In this document: positions 26,501 to 34,902 of the stretch, piece after piece
How positions within the stretch are numbered: the stretch's first letter is position 1
How the letters are laid out: each line of letters begins with the position of its first letter
From: VXRN01 sp963664365
Lineage (GTDB): Bacteria; Chloroflexota; Dehalococcoidia; Lucifugimonadales; UBA1123
Assembly (NCBI GenBank): GCA_963664365.1
Contig: OY761144.1
Coordinates: 2,232,001-2,296,000 of the forward strand
Direction: 5' to 3'
Length of the DNA: 64,000 bases
Notes under the pieces: generated by a model
What the model was told of the DNA's origin: nothing
Database searches by the model: none
Seen by the model: the letters and a program-made list of their open reading frames with translations, nothing else
Position numbers and translations under genes: made by a program

Positions 26501-28004
26501 CGTTATAGCGGGATATACTGTCCAGACACCACCAGCCGGTGAGAAACTTACGTCCATTAGCACGGAGGGTTTACACTCCTGTGGCCTCCGTGAGGATGGC
26601 ACTGCGGTCTGCTGGGGTAGTAATCGGGATGGAGAAGGATCTCCTCCAAGTGGCGAGCGCTTCATCGCAATCACAGCCGGCTCACAACACACCTGTGGGC
26701 TTCGCGAAGATAGCACCGCCGTGTGCTGGGGCCAAGACCAGTACTATGGCTTGTTGTCAGTGCCGGAGGGCGAGCGCTTCGTCGCAATCACAGCCGGAGC
26801 AGAACTCACATGCGGTTTACGTGAGGACGGCTCGACTGTGTGCTGGGGTGATGGACACCTAAATCTGTGTACTCCCGACGGAGATGGCTGGACGTCTTGC
26901 CTGATAGCTGGAAGAGGAGAAGACTTCCTCCCCTCACCGCCGGAAGACGAACGGCTCACATCGTTTAGTTCTGGACGGCCGAACTGTGGGCTCAGGGCGG
27001 ACGGTACTCCCGTGTGCTGGCCCACATACCCGTATCAATCCGGACTGTCGCCTGCACCGGAAGACGAACGGTTCACATCCATTAGCTCGTCAGATAAGCA
27101 CGCCTGTGGCCTGCACAAGGACGGCACAGTAGTCTGCTGGGGCGAAAACAGTGTCGGACAGTCGTCGCCGCCGTCAGGAGTCAACCTGAACGTCGCCAAA
27201 ACCTGGCAAGCTCCGGCAGGTCTCACGTCTGTCAGTGCGGGATATGGTCACACCTGCGCTCTGGACTCCGACGGCTACGCCATCTGCTGGGGCTTCCCTT
27301 GGTGGAAAGACCGTTTCACAGAGCGGCTCACCTCCATCAGCAGCGGTCCATTCCACGTGTGCGGCCTCCACAGTGACGGTACCACCGTATGCCGTGGCGA
27401 CAACAGTGAAGGGCAGTCATCGCCGCCACCGGGAGAGGTGTTTGTATCTATCACTAGTGGTTGGTCTCACTCCTGTGGCCTACGCACTGATGGTACCGCC
27501 ATCTGTTGGGGTAGTGACCTCAGTGGGCAGTCATCGCCTCCTGAGAGCGAAGTCTTCGCGTCCATCAGCAGCGGTGACTCTCATGTGTGCGGCCTGCGCC
27601 CTAATGGTACGGCAGTGTGCTGGGGCGAGAGTTACTACGGACAAACGTCGCCACCGCCGGGAGAGGTGTTTGTTTCTATCACTAGTGGCGGGTCTCACTC
27701 TTGTGCCCTACGCGATAATGGTTCTGTCGTGTGCTGGGGTGGAAATGCCTACGGACAGGCGTCGCCACCTGCAGAGGAAGTTTTCGTATCCATCGGTGGT
27801 GGTATGTATCATGTGTGCGGCATCCGTGAGGATGGCTCAGCACTGTGCTGGGGCGCAAGCGCTAGTGGGCAAGCGGTGGCGCCACCAGACGAGAGGTTCG
27901 TGTCTATCAACTGCGGTAGCTCTCACACCTGCGCTATTCGCGCAGACGGCACAGTGGTCTGTTGGGGAGATAACCACTTCGGCCAGGCAACGCCGCGACG
28001 CTGA
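23532..28004 (+). CDS. Giant lipoprotein with Thr/Pro stalk, HExxH region and RCC1-like repeats
   Basis: A 1490-residue secreted lipoprotein. The signal sequence ends in ALLSAC, so the Cys near residue 35 is the anchor. Residues about 45-200 are a Thr/Pro stalk of near-identical blocks (PTPTPQPTPT, YTPIPTPTQAPT). A beta-rich region follows, then AMLHEAIHLFTRMLHR near residue 462, a zinc-metallopeptidase-like HExxH motif with another His downstream. From about residue 875 to the end lie many repeats of the form CGLREDGTAVCWG...SPPSGERFVSITAG, an RCC1/regulator-of-chromosome-condensation-like beta-propeller, probably two propellers. Two cysteines per repeat could form disulfides. It starts 34 bases after dapA and is convergent with purA. 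The proteolytic activity is inference from one motif. Confidence 0.85.
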   Translation: MNCDSSVLQCLRRHVTRLAAIALLAFVSAALLSACGDEPQPTPDASLARVPESTSVPTPEPTPTHTATYTPIPTPTQTPTPAPTNTPTPQPTPTPAPTYTPIPTPTQAPTVTPTITPTPQPTPTATPTYTPIPTPTQAPTVTPTITPTPQPTPTATATHTPVPTPTQEPTPTPTNTATPQPTPTPTATATNTPTPTPIPTVELTLDAEASVGGYWSDGTANVEITATLHNEGDLGLDEAVRLTVACRHDSTVVNSCDQETSVSLPDGFGPVTETLTMRSPAGKVGFEIDFGGEKFQILPVDVPKRIVGVNRDVWECFSDTSKVNTIRWDEGVGCAAWMHETVRKWGKESPVKVWLNGPDGFAAEFKDVLTDLSPIVNLRFEWVDAERDAEISAYIGLTLSEVQSIGLECYSIESLGCVNSRANSRSGEVLGDEVIVYNLWPDKGVDFGDFDEWHRSWFKSAMLHEAIHLFTRMLHRTETLSIMNREVHRRSELTPMDEALLKLHGHVMVKPGMTMAEIERLIVFNDELVDPQPLDPRFQAWALVLNAYRYLRDATSAGFKIRSSFPGCSEEFGWANYEVGNLTSNHPYFSWVRIDNGDDHFYVLQPNSDEFEYWRQAQSEWGQVSPSVFSDAIPGWRGDLSDPHHMLESILYYADWDNAEVAIDSIGRATLRFYLDMTNGDSRSPAESVEVVVVIDEGTYELLGYNMDWKLDDGGCDTYQIEARDAQLDIDFTFPDTVRLGSDLIDNCEVESLGSLPGSLKRQGRWARECRADRNADGYARPFQFSLDSWSFVRLELRSITRRSININLLKDEGSGDSSIVDPSASGHYFLEHAEPGTQKSWSHVPLAPGSYTVETVIDDRVSPGDFTLRIYTQPTPPPPYRFKSVSTGDWRTCGLLLDGTPLCWGGANAPGEGAETPSGKFTAISTSNHTCAIREDGTPICWDFEKEGAHTCEPREDGSIFCKKDAQPPPASPHVSTEDDTALASVTIGVIAGYTVQTPPAGEKLTSISTEGLHSCGLREDGTAVCWGSNRDGEGSPPSGERFIAITAGSQHTCGLREDSTAVCWGQDQYYGLLSVPEGERFVAITAGAELTCGLREDGSTVCWGDGHLNLCTPDGDGWTSCLIAGRGEDFLPSPPEDERLTSFSSGRPNCGLRADGTPVCWPTYPYQSGLSPAPEDERFTSISSSDKHACGLHKDGTVVCWGENSVGQSSPPSGVNLNVAKTWQAPAGLTSVSAGYGHTCALDSDGYAICWGFPWWKDRFTERLTSISSGPFHVCGLHSDGTTVCRGDNSEGQSSPPPGEVFVSITSGWSHSCGLRTDGTAICWGSDLSGQSSPPESEVFASISSGDSHVCGLRPNGTAVCWGESYYGQTSPPPGEVFVSITSGGSHSCALRDNGSVVCWGGNAYGQASPPAEEVFVSIGGGMYHVCGIREDGSALCWGASASGQAVAPPDERFVSINCGSSHTCAIRADGTVVCWGDNHFGQATPRR

Positions 28005-28033
28005 GGTCCGACCGGGAACGGCCAGATCCAGCC

Positions 28034-29329
28034 TCACACCCGCATCATGGGCCTGACGGTGACTGTCTCGTTGCGGTGGGGGCCGGTGGAGATGAGGTCA
28101 ACGGGGCAGCCGATTAGTTCTTGGATGCGCTCGACGTAGTTCCGCGCTTCGCGCGGCAGGTCTTCGTATCGGCGGACGCTGGCGGTCGGCGTGTCCCAGC
28201 CGGGCATCTCTTCGAAGACCGGCTTCGCCTTTTCCAGAGCGGCGACGCCTCCGGGGAAGTCGTCGGTCTTCTCGCCGTCCTCTGTCAGGTAGTGGGTGCA
28301 TATCCTGACGGTCTCGAACCCGTCCAGCACGTCCAGCCTGGTTAGCACTGCCGACGTGTATCCATTTATCAGCGCGCTGTACTTTGCGGCGACGGCGTCG
28401 AACCAGCCTACGCGGCGCGGCCTGCCGGTGGTCGTGCCGAATTCTTGGGCCAGGTCGCGGATCGTCTCGCCGGTCTCGTCGAGCAGTTCGGTCGGCAGCG
28501 GGCCGGCGCCTACGCGAGTCGTGTACGCTTTGAATACGCCGGTAATTCCCTCGATGTGGGTCGGGCTGACGCCGACGCCAATCGAAGCGCCCCCGATGGT
28601 CGGGTTGGACGAGGTGACGAATGGGTATGTGCCGTGGTCGAGGTCGAGCAGCACGCCCTGCGCTCCCTCCAGGAGTACGTTCTTGCCGGACGCGAGGGCC
28701 TGGTTGACGATCTTTTCTGCCTGTCCGATATATGGGACCAGGCGCTCGCTCCATCGGCGGCACCTGTCGAAGACGTCCTCAAACGAGAGCGCTTCGCCGT
28801 CGTACACGTTGGTAATGACGGAGTTGGTGTACTTGAGTATGTTTTCGAGCCTGGGAATCAGCGCCTCTATATCTAGGAGGTCGGCGGCGCGGACTCCGGT
28901 CCTGGCGGCCTTGTCGGCGTAGGCGGGGCCGATGCCCTTGCCGGTGGTACCAAGGCGGGATGAGCCTCTTGCCCGCTCAGCGAGCTCGTCGAGGAGAACG
29001 TGATAGGGCATGATCAGGTGGGCGCGCTCGCTGACGACTATCCTGTCTGAGATGTCTATTCCCCTTGAGCGGAGGTCGTCTATCTCCTCGAGGAGGACGT
29101 CGGGATCGACAACGACGCCGTTGCCTATGACGTTGAGAGCCTGCGGCCAGAACACGCCGCACGGGATAAGGTGAAAGCTGAACTTGCCGTCGTCGTTGAC
29201 GACGGTGTGTCCGGCGTTGTTGCCTCCGGCGAATCGCGCGACTATGTGGGCGTCCTTCGCGAGGAAGTCAACTATCTTTCCTTTGCCCTCGTCGCCCCAC
29301 TGAGCGCCGAGGACCGCATAGGCGGGCAT
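28034..29329 (-). CDS. purA: Adenylosuccinate synthetase
   Basis: Joins IMP and aspartate with GTP in AMP synthesis. The N-terminus AYAVLGAQWGDEGKGKIVDF contains the phosphate-binding loop with the catalytic Asp. FAGGNNAGHT, GTTGKGIGPAYADKAAR and LLEGAQGVLLDLDHGTYPFVTSSN are diagnostic. It has 431 residues, full length. It runs opposite to the giant lipoprotein gene, with about 30 bases between stops. Confidence 0.97.
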   Translation of the reverse strand: MPAYAVLGAQWGDEGKGKIVDFLAKDAHIVARFAGGNNAGHTVVNDDGKFSFHLIPCGVFWPQALNVIGNGVVVDPDVLLEEIDDLRSRGIDISDRIVVSERAHLIMPYHVLLDELAERARGSSRLGTTGKGIGPAYADKAARTGVRAADLLDIEALIPRLENILKYTNSVITNVYDGEALSFEDVFDRCRRWSERLVPYIGQAEKIVNQALASGKNVLLEGAQGVLLDLDHGTYPFVTSSNPTIGGASIGVGVSPTHIEGITGVFKAYTTRVGAGPLPTELLDETGETIRDLAQEFGTTTGRPRRVGWFDAVAAKYSALINGYTSAVLTRLDVLDGFETVRICTHYLTEDGEKTDDFPGGVAALEKAKPVFEEMPGWDTPTASVRRYEDLPREARNYVERIQELIGCPVDLISTGPHRNETVTVRPMMRV

Positions 29330-29710
29330 TTCATTCCCCTACCCTAAACTTCTTTCCTTATCCGTTCGGTACCGTAGTCGCTGGACATGCTGCGTCAGTT
29401 GGTAGGCAACGCAGTTGAGAGTCTTTAGATTCTTCGACTCCGCTACGCTCCGCTCAGAATGACAGCACACCCTCTAAATCGACACAGCCTCGTCAATGGC
29501 GCGCCAAGTTGCCGGGATCACAAGAATAAAGTGGGAAGAGCACCACGGCGAGGCGGTACGAGAGACTGCCCCAAGTTGGTAGGCGGGCGTGTCACCCTCA
29601 CCCTAACCCTCTCCCTCAAGGGAGAGGGGATTTTCGCGCTCGCGTGTGTGGCGCCTACTAATCCGGGACAGCTTCGTACGATCACCTTGGCGAGTATAGC
29701 AAACGGCGCA
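29330..29710. repeat. Gene-free region with dispersed repeats
   Basis: Contains a copy of CTGCGTCAGTTGGTAGG at 29390-29406. A stretch around 29430-29462 reads like a common intergenic repeat (TTCGACTCCGCTACGCTCC). From about 29589 a CACCCTCACCCTAACCC block is followed by the hairpin CTCTCCC...GGGAGAG. The same CCCTAACCC block recurs near 35944 and 36055. No gene seen. Confidence 0.5.
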
Positions 29711-31102
29711 TTAGAATAAAAGGTTTTCGACTTTGGAGAGGGCGCGGTCTATCTTCGCCACGATCTCATCGGCCTCTGCGGTGGTGACGCAGAGCGGCGG
29801 GGCGATGCTGACCCTGTCGTCTCCGCTCCTTAGTATCAGTCCCTCCGACTGGAAGGCGGCGGTGAGGCGTTTCCCCAGCTTAGTCTGCTTAGGGAACCTG
29901 GCCCTGCTGTCGCGGTCTGCCACAAGCTCGATGCCGAGTAGAAGGCCGATGCCTCTGACGTTTCCGATGATGGGATGTTCGTCCGCGAGCGCAGTCAACT
30001 TCTCCAGCAGATGGGCGCCGACGGCGCGGGCGTTTTCGGCTAGGCCCTCGGACTCGATGATCTCGATGTTCTTGAGCGCGACGGCGGCGGTTACGGGATG
30101 TCCGCCGAACGTGAGAGCCTGCCTGAAGGTGTTGTCTGTCCCGGTGAATACGTCGGCGATTTCCGGGGTGACGATCGCGTTGGCCATAGGGACGTAGGCG
30201 GAGGTCATCCCTTTGGCCATGGTCATGATGTCCGGCACGACGCCCCAGCGCTCCATAGCGAACATCTTGCCCGTCCGCCCGAATCCGGTGACGACCTCGT
30301 CTGCGATGAGTATGACACCGTGGCGGTCGCAGATCTGTCTGAGCATGGGCCAGTACTGATCGCCTGGGACGGCAGCCCCGGCGCTGGCGGAGACAGGTTC
30401 GGCGATGACGGCGGCGACACTCGAAGCGCCGTGAAAGGCGATCAGGTCTTCCACGGCCTGCGCGGCGCGGACGGCGGCCTGGTCGGGGGTCTCGCCCGGC
30501 AGGTCGCTGTTGTAGTTGTCGGGCTGCGGGGCATAGACCATTCCCGGGAAGGCAGGCTCGTAGTCCTCGCGTCCGGGGTGGCTTCCCGTCCACATCGTCA
30601 GGCCGAGAGCGCCGTGGTACGAACCGATCCGGCTGATGACCTTGTATCTGCCGGACTCTCCCCTTCGCTTATGGTACGTCCTGGCGATTTTGACGGCGGT
30701 CTCGTTGGCCTCTGAGCCTCCGCTCACAGGCCAGGAGCGTTGGAGAGCGCCCGGCGCGATCTCGGCCAGCTTGGCAGCGAGTTCTATGAGCGGCTGCGTG
30801 GTCGATCCTTGGGGGAAATAGACGAGCCTCGACATCTGCTCGCGCATCGCTTCGGCGAGTTCGCGGCGTCCGTATCCGACGTTGACGCAGAAGTAGCCGC
30901 CGTTGACGTCTATCCAGTCGCGCCCTTCGGAATCGGTGACGCGAATCCCCTGCCCTTCCACGATTACGGACGGGCCGCCCTCTTCGGCTGTGGCTGCCCA
31001 GCTTCTGTTGTGCATCCAGAGGTGGTCTAGGGCGGCCTGGCGCGCGTCGCCGCGCTCTGCCGTAACGGCTGTGTTGGGGTTAGGCATACTGGGCAATCCC
31101 AA
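29711..31102 (-). CDS. Class III pyridoxal-phosphate aminotransferase
   Basis: A 463-residue class III aminotransferase. SGGSEANETAVKIARTYHKRRG, the PLP-contacting Asp in LIADEVVTGFGRTGKMFA, and the Schiff-base lysine in MTMAKGMTSAYVPM are visible, as is GGHPVTAAVALKNIEI. It is about half identical by eye to the protein encoded just upstream. The listed TTG start overlaps that gene by 23 bases; an ATG at 31087 is also possible. Members act on omega-amino acids such as beta-alanine, taurine or GABA; the substrate cannot be fixed from sequence. Confidence 0.9.
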   Translation of the reverse strand: MGLPSMPNPNTAVTAERGDARQAALDHLWMHNRSWAATAEEGGPSVIVEGQGIRVTDSEGRDWIDVNGGYFCVNVGYGRRELAEAMREQMSRLVYFPQGSTTQPLIELAAKLAEIAPGALQRSWPVSGGSEANETAVKIARTYHKRRGESGRYKVISRIGSYHGALGLTMWTGSHPGREDYEPAFPGMVYAPQPDNYNSDLPGETPDQAAVRAAQAVEDLIAFHGASSVAAVIAEPVSASAGAAVPGDQYWPMLRQICDRHGVILIADEVVTGFGRTGKMFAMERWGVVPDIMTMAKGMTSAYVPMANAIVTPEIADVFTGTDNTFRQALTFGGHPVTAAVALKNIEIIESEGLAENARAVGAHLLEKLTALADEHPIIGNVRGIGLLLGIELVADRDSRARFPKQTKLGKRLTAAFQSEGLILRSGDDRVSIAPPLCVTTAEADEIVAKIDRALSKVENLLF

Positions 31103-32477
31103 GCTCTCCTTCCAGGCTCCAGAGACTGAGGTCGAGCGCGTGAACTATCTCATCTACGTCGGCGGCCGTGGTGCATAGCGGAGGTCCCATGATGACGATC
31201 GGGCCGCCTACGCGGAGGATGAGTCCGTGCCTTCTGAAGCTCTCGTTGAGGCGGTCAACGATACGGTCTTCGGGAGCGAACGGCTCCCTGGTCGCGCGAT
31301 CCCTGACCAGTTCGAGGGCCAGCAGTAGGCCGATTCCTCGAACGTCCAGAATCGAGGGGTGGTCGCCCATCATGGCCTCTAGCTGCTCCTTGAAGTATGC
31401 GCCAACCTCTGCCGCGTTCCGGACCATGCCTTCCGTTTCTATTATCTCGATGTTCTTGAGCGACGCGGCGGCGGAGACAGGGTGGCCGCTCGAAGTCAGG
31501 ACGTGGCGGAGGTAGTCGTCCTCGCCGGCGAAGACGCTCGCGACCTCCTCAGTGGCTATGGCGGCGGCGAGGGGCAGGTATGAGCTTATGATGCCCTTGG
31601 CGACGGTCATGATGTCCGGGACGACGCCCCAATGCTCGACGGCGAACATCTTGCCTGTGCGCCCGAATCCGTTGATGACCTCGTCGGCGATCAGCAGCAC
31701 GCCGTATCGGTCGCATATCTCCCTCAGCATGGGCCAGTACTCGTCGCCCGGCACGACCGCTCCAAAAGGCACTGCGACCGGTTCGGCTATCATCGCGGCC
31801 ACGGTTTCCGGACCTTCCAGTTCGATGAGGTCTTCGACAGCCTTGGCGCATCTCACGGCGCACTCGGACGGGGTCTCGACCTCTTCCCCATCCCACTGGC
31901 GCAGGGGCTGCGGGGCGTAGATCATGCCCGGGTAGGCGGGTTCGAAGTCGTGGCGGGGCGCGAGCGGAGAGCCGCCAAGCCAGAGGACGCCGGCGGTCAT
32001 GCCATGGTAAGACCCCCGGCGGCTGATTATCTTGTATCTCTGAGGCTCTCCTTTTCTGCGGTGGTACGCGCGGGCTATCTTGATGGCGGTCTCGTTGGCC
32101 TCAGAGCCTCCGGAGACCGGGAACACTCTGGAGAGGGAGCCGGGGGTTATCTCCGCCAGTTTCCTGGCCAGCAGGGCGGTCGGCTCTGTGGTGGTTCCGT
32201 TGGGAAAGTAGGCGATGCGGTTCATCTGCTCGAACGCGGCGTCGGCTATCTCATGGCGGCCATAGCCGACGTTGACGGAGTTGTATCCTCCGTTCACGTC
32301 GATCCACCTATTGCCCTCGATGTCCGTTATTCTCACGCCGTCGCCCTGGACGGCGATCATAGGCTCGCCCTCCTCGGCCATCTGAAGCCAATCGCGGTTG
32401 TGCATCCAGAGGTATTGGTGGGACTTCCGTCTGAGGGTCTCTGCGTCCGACTGCTGGGCCATTGGCCGGCCTCCCAA
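31080..32477 (-). CDS. Class III pyridoxal-phosphate aminotransferase (upstream paralogue)
   Basis: A 465-residue class III aminotransferase with the same landmarks as its neighbour: SGGSEANETAIKIARAYHRRKG, LLIADEVINGFGRTGKMFA and the lysine in MTVAKGIISSYLPL. It begins MGGRPMAQQSDAETLRRKSHQYLWMHNRDW. The two genes overlap and are co-directional, so they are one transcription unit and probably arose by tandem duplication. They may differ in substrate or form a mixed pathway. No transporter or dehydrogenase lies next to them. Confidence 0.9.
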   Translation of the reverse strand: MGGRPMAQQSDAETLRRKSHQYLWMHNRDWLQMAEEGEPMIAVQGDGVRITDIEGNRWIDVNGGYNSVNVGYGRHEIADAAFEQMNRIAYFPNGTTTEPTALLARKLAEITPGSLSRVFPVSGGSEANETAIKIARAYHRRKGEPQRYKIISRRGSYHGMTAGVLWLGGSPLAPRHDFEPAYPGMIYAPQPLRQWDGEEVETPSECAVRCAKAVEDLIELEGPETVAAMIAEPVAVPFGAVVPGDEYWPMLREICDRYGVLLIADEVINGFGRTGKMFAVEHWGVVPDIMTVAKGIISSYLPLAAAIATEEVASVFAGEDDYLRHVLTSSGHPVSAAASLKNIEIIETEGMVRNAAEVGAYFKEQLEAMMGDHPSILDVRGIGLLLALELVRDRATREPFAPEDRIVDRLNESFRRHGLILRVGGPIVIMGPPLCTTAADVDEIVHALDLSLWSLEGELGIAQYA

Positions 32478-32827
32478 ATGTCCGGAACGGGTCTTGGCAC
32501 AAGTCTATACCCGCGCGGCGGCGGTATCAACATCGGCGGTGGGGTGTCTGAAGCAGGATTTACGGGATTGTAGGATGCGCAGGATTTTGGGGTGTTTGCG
32601 AGCCTGCGTCAGTTTGGTAGGCGAACGCATCATCCCGGTATCGGGGAATGGGTCATGCTTGGGACAGTCTGACGAAGATTGAGTCGGGTTGTATCAAGTT
32701 TGTTGACTCGTATGCTGTTAGGGGTGGAAAAAGTTTTTTGAAATACCTGCACCTTCTGCACCCTCTGCACCCGTCAAAGCTGAGAGAGGATCGGTCCAGC
32801 TTTGGGAGACGGGGCATTTTGGGGAAA
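32478..32827. repeat. Repeat-rich gene-free stretch
   Basis: At about 32543-32594 is a diverged inverted copy of the AGGATT-type repeat found near 16793. At 32604-32621 is the motif CTGCGTCAGTTTGGTAGG. Further on, CTGCACCTTCTGCACCC occurs twice (about 32749 and 32843), the second inside the end of the primase-tail ORF. No gene is recognisable on either strand. Confidence 0.5.
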
Positions 32828-33127
32828 TCATTTCTGCTCCCTATCTGCACCTTCTGCACCCGTTTGTGGTGTCTCGGGGATTAGCCGGATGCCCTTGAAC
32901 AGGCGGCGTCCGTGAGAGTTATGCGTTTTTACTCTGAAGATGTCCCAGACGGAGGTGTAGAGTCGGTGGGCGCTGACTGGGTTGTGGCGGTTGGCCGCGC
33001 ACCAGTCTTTGTAGGCAGCGTAGAGGTCGGCGCGGTTGAGGAGGCCGGACGGTTCTTCGGGCGTGGTGAGCTTGTCGAATTCGGAGAGTAGGCTTTGGAC
33101 TTCTGGGTCGAGCATGGTCTTATTCAC
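32828..33127 (-). CDS. Orphan winged-helix tail of a phage/plasmid-type (P4/D5) primase
   Basis: A 99-residue ORF. The core DLYAAYKDWCAANRHNPVSA, then RLYTSVWDIF and GRRLFKGIRL, matches the C-terminal helical domain that follows the helicase in P4-family primases (pattern YxxWCxxxxxxPxSxxxF...RRxxGIxL). The primase-helicase part is absent, so this is either a relic of an integrated element or a small DNA-binding protein derived from one. No integrase lies near. The 3' end runs into a CTGCACC repeat, and the last ten residues look non-conserved. Confidence 0.55.
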   Translation of the reverse strand: MNKTMLDPEVQSLLSEFDKLTTPEEPSGLLNRADLYAAYKDWCAANRHNPVSAHRLYTSVWDIFRVKTHNSHGRRLFKGIRLIPETPQTGAEGADREQK

Positions 33128-33584
33128 CTTTGGGTTGGAGTATCAGGGAACCGATGTACTCTATGATATTAGGGAACGGCGGTTCGTGTCAAGGGGGGGG
33201 TTAGGTATAGGGTGTAAGGTCTAAGGAAGTTGAGGGTCTTAGAGTCTGAACTGTGATTCTTGTGATTATGGGATTTCGATGATTGGGGGCGCTGGGAATC
33301 TGTGTCAGATTGGTAGGCGTCAAACATAACGCAATGGCGCAAGGACACAAATGAGTATGGATTGCTAGATACTCAACTCCGGCGGGCGAGACGCCCGCGC
33401 TCCGAAACTTCGTTAGGCTAATGCACCTACCAAACCGACACAGGCTTTGGGTTTGCGGCCTTGTTGCAGAGTCTGCGCAAATTGTCGTACACTAAACTGG
33501 AACAGTTTCAAACTTGTTTGACTATTGACCGCGTACACATCTGGTGGTAACTTAGAAGTATCAACGAGGAGGCACGTGCTTAAC
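33128..33584. repeat. Gene-free region with an inverted repeat pair
   Basis: CTGTGTCAGATTGGTAGG at 33300-33317 and the reverse complement of CTGTGTCGGTTTGGTAGG at 33426-33443 face each other, 16 of 18 bases matching, with about 110 bases between. The interior has a GGCGGGCGAGACGCCCGC hairpin. Past 33450 the leader of the collagen-like gene begins; I found no convincing promoter. Confidence 0.5.
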
Positions 33585-34760
33585 ATGAGCTTGACCAAAC
33601 ACGCAGGTTTGAATTGGACGTCTATTACTTCCGCCTGGAAGACTCTGACCGTCGCGGCCTTGGTGACTGCGATCGTTCTCGTGGTCGCCGCCTGTACGGG
33701 GGACACGGGTCCGCAGGGCGCCGCCGGGCCACAGGGCCCGACAGGGGCGCAAGGCCCCCAGGGTGAGGTGGGGCCTCAGGGCGACCAGGGTCCCGCCGGA
33801 CCGCAGGGGCCGAAGGGCGACACAGGAACTCCCGGAGCCATAGGAGACCGCGGACCTGAAGGCCCGCGTGGGGCGGCCGGGCCGCAAGGCGAAAAGGGAG
33901 ATACCGGAGACACCGGTGACGAAGGGCCGCAAGGCCCGCCCGGACCGCAAGGCGAGCCCGGACCGCAAGGACCGAAGGGCGATCAGGGCGATATAGGCCC
34001 GGAGGGACCGCAGGGTGAGAAGGGCGATCCCGGAGGACCCACGGGGCCGCAAGGCGAACAGGGCGACACAGGACCTCAAGGCCCACAGGGTGAGAAGGGT
34101 GACACAGGCGCTCAAGGCCCGAAGGGTGACAAGGGCGAGGACGGAGAGCCCGGAGGACCGCCAGGACCTATGGGACCGCAGGGACCGACAGGACCACAGG
34201 GACCCATCGGCGCGCGCGGCGTGAAGGGCGACACAGGCCCGCAGGGCGCGCAGGGCATCAAAGGCGACAGGGGCGACCCCGGTCCGTCAGGCCCGCAGGG
34301 CGCTCAGGGTCCGGCAGGACCGCAGGGCGAAGGAGGCCCATCGGGAGGGCAGGGACCTCAGGGTCCGGCAGGACCGGCGGGTGAGCAGGGACCAGCGGGA
34401 CAGCGCGGAATCGCGGGAGCGCAGGGTATCCCCGGACCTCACGGACCTCAGGGAATACAGGGTGAGCCTGGGATTAGCGACCTCGTGCTTGTCATGGGCG
34501 AATCCGCCTCCAACAGTACCTCCCCGAAGGATTTTACTGTGGAGTGCGAGGGAGAGGATCTGAGCGCGATAAGCGGCGGCGCGGAGCTTAGAGGTCCAGC
34601 CGTGGCGACCGGCGTGGCCATCACCGAATCGCGTCCGAACGGCCTGCCCGGAGAGGTGCCTCGAGGGTGGAGAGCAACCGCCCAAGAGGTGACTGCCGCC
34701 AATGCCGGCGAGTGGAGCCTGCGCGTGTACGTGGTGTGCGCCACCGTTCAGAGCGAGTAG
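33585..34760 (+). CDS. Collagen-like repeat lipoprotein
   Basis: A 391-residue surface lipoprotein. A signal helix ends in VLVVAAC, giving a lipidated Cys near residue 37. From there to about residue 285 the chain is almost pure collagen-type Gly-X-Y, with frequent GPQG, GEKGDTG, GPKGD and GPAG triplets. It should form a triple helix. The last 100 residues are globular, begin SDLVLVMGESASNST and contain cysteines in FTVECEGEDL and VYVVCATVQSE. I chose ATG 33585, after GAGGAGG. A good intrinsic terminator follows. Bacterial collagen-like proteins often act in surface contact, but the role here is open. Confidence 0.88.
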   Translation: MSLTKHAGLNWTSITSAWKTLTVAALVTAIVLVVAACTGDTGPQGAAGPQGPTGAQGPQGEVGPQGDQGPAGPQGPKGDTGTPGAIGDRGPEGPRGAAGPQGEKGDTGDTGDEGPQGPPGPQGEPGPQGPKGDQGDIGPEGPQGEKGDPGGPTGPQGEQGDTGPQGPQGEKGDTGAQGPKGDKGEDGEPGGPPGPMGPQGPTGPQGPIGARGVKGDTGPQGAQGIKGDRGDPGPSGPQGAQGPAGPQGEGGPSGGQGPQGPAGPAGEQGPAGQRGIAGAQGIPGPHGPQGIQGEPGISDLVLVMGESASNSTSPKDFTVECEGEDLSAISGGAELRGPAVATGVAITESRPNGLPGEVPRGWRATAQEVTAANAGEWSLRVYVVCATVQSE

Positions 34761-34787
34761 CGCGACGTAAAGCCACATAGTAATCAA

Positions 34788-34823
34788 GGGGCCGATGTGT
34801 GATCGCACATCGGCCCTCTTTTG
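34788..34823 (+). terminator. Intrinsic terminator of the collagen-like gene
   Basis: GGGCCGATGTG (34789-34799) pairs perfectly with CACATCGGCCC (34806-34816), then TCTTTT. It lies 28 bases after the stop codon. Confidence 0.85.
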
Positions 34824-34902
34824 GTTTGAGACCGGCGATATTGACACTATGCGCGCGGACTTGACGACGTGGACTTTGAGGACTGAGCGGCAAGCAACCG
34901 GA

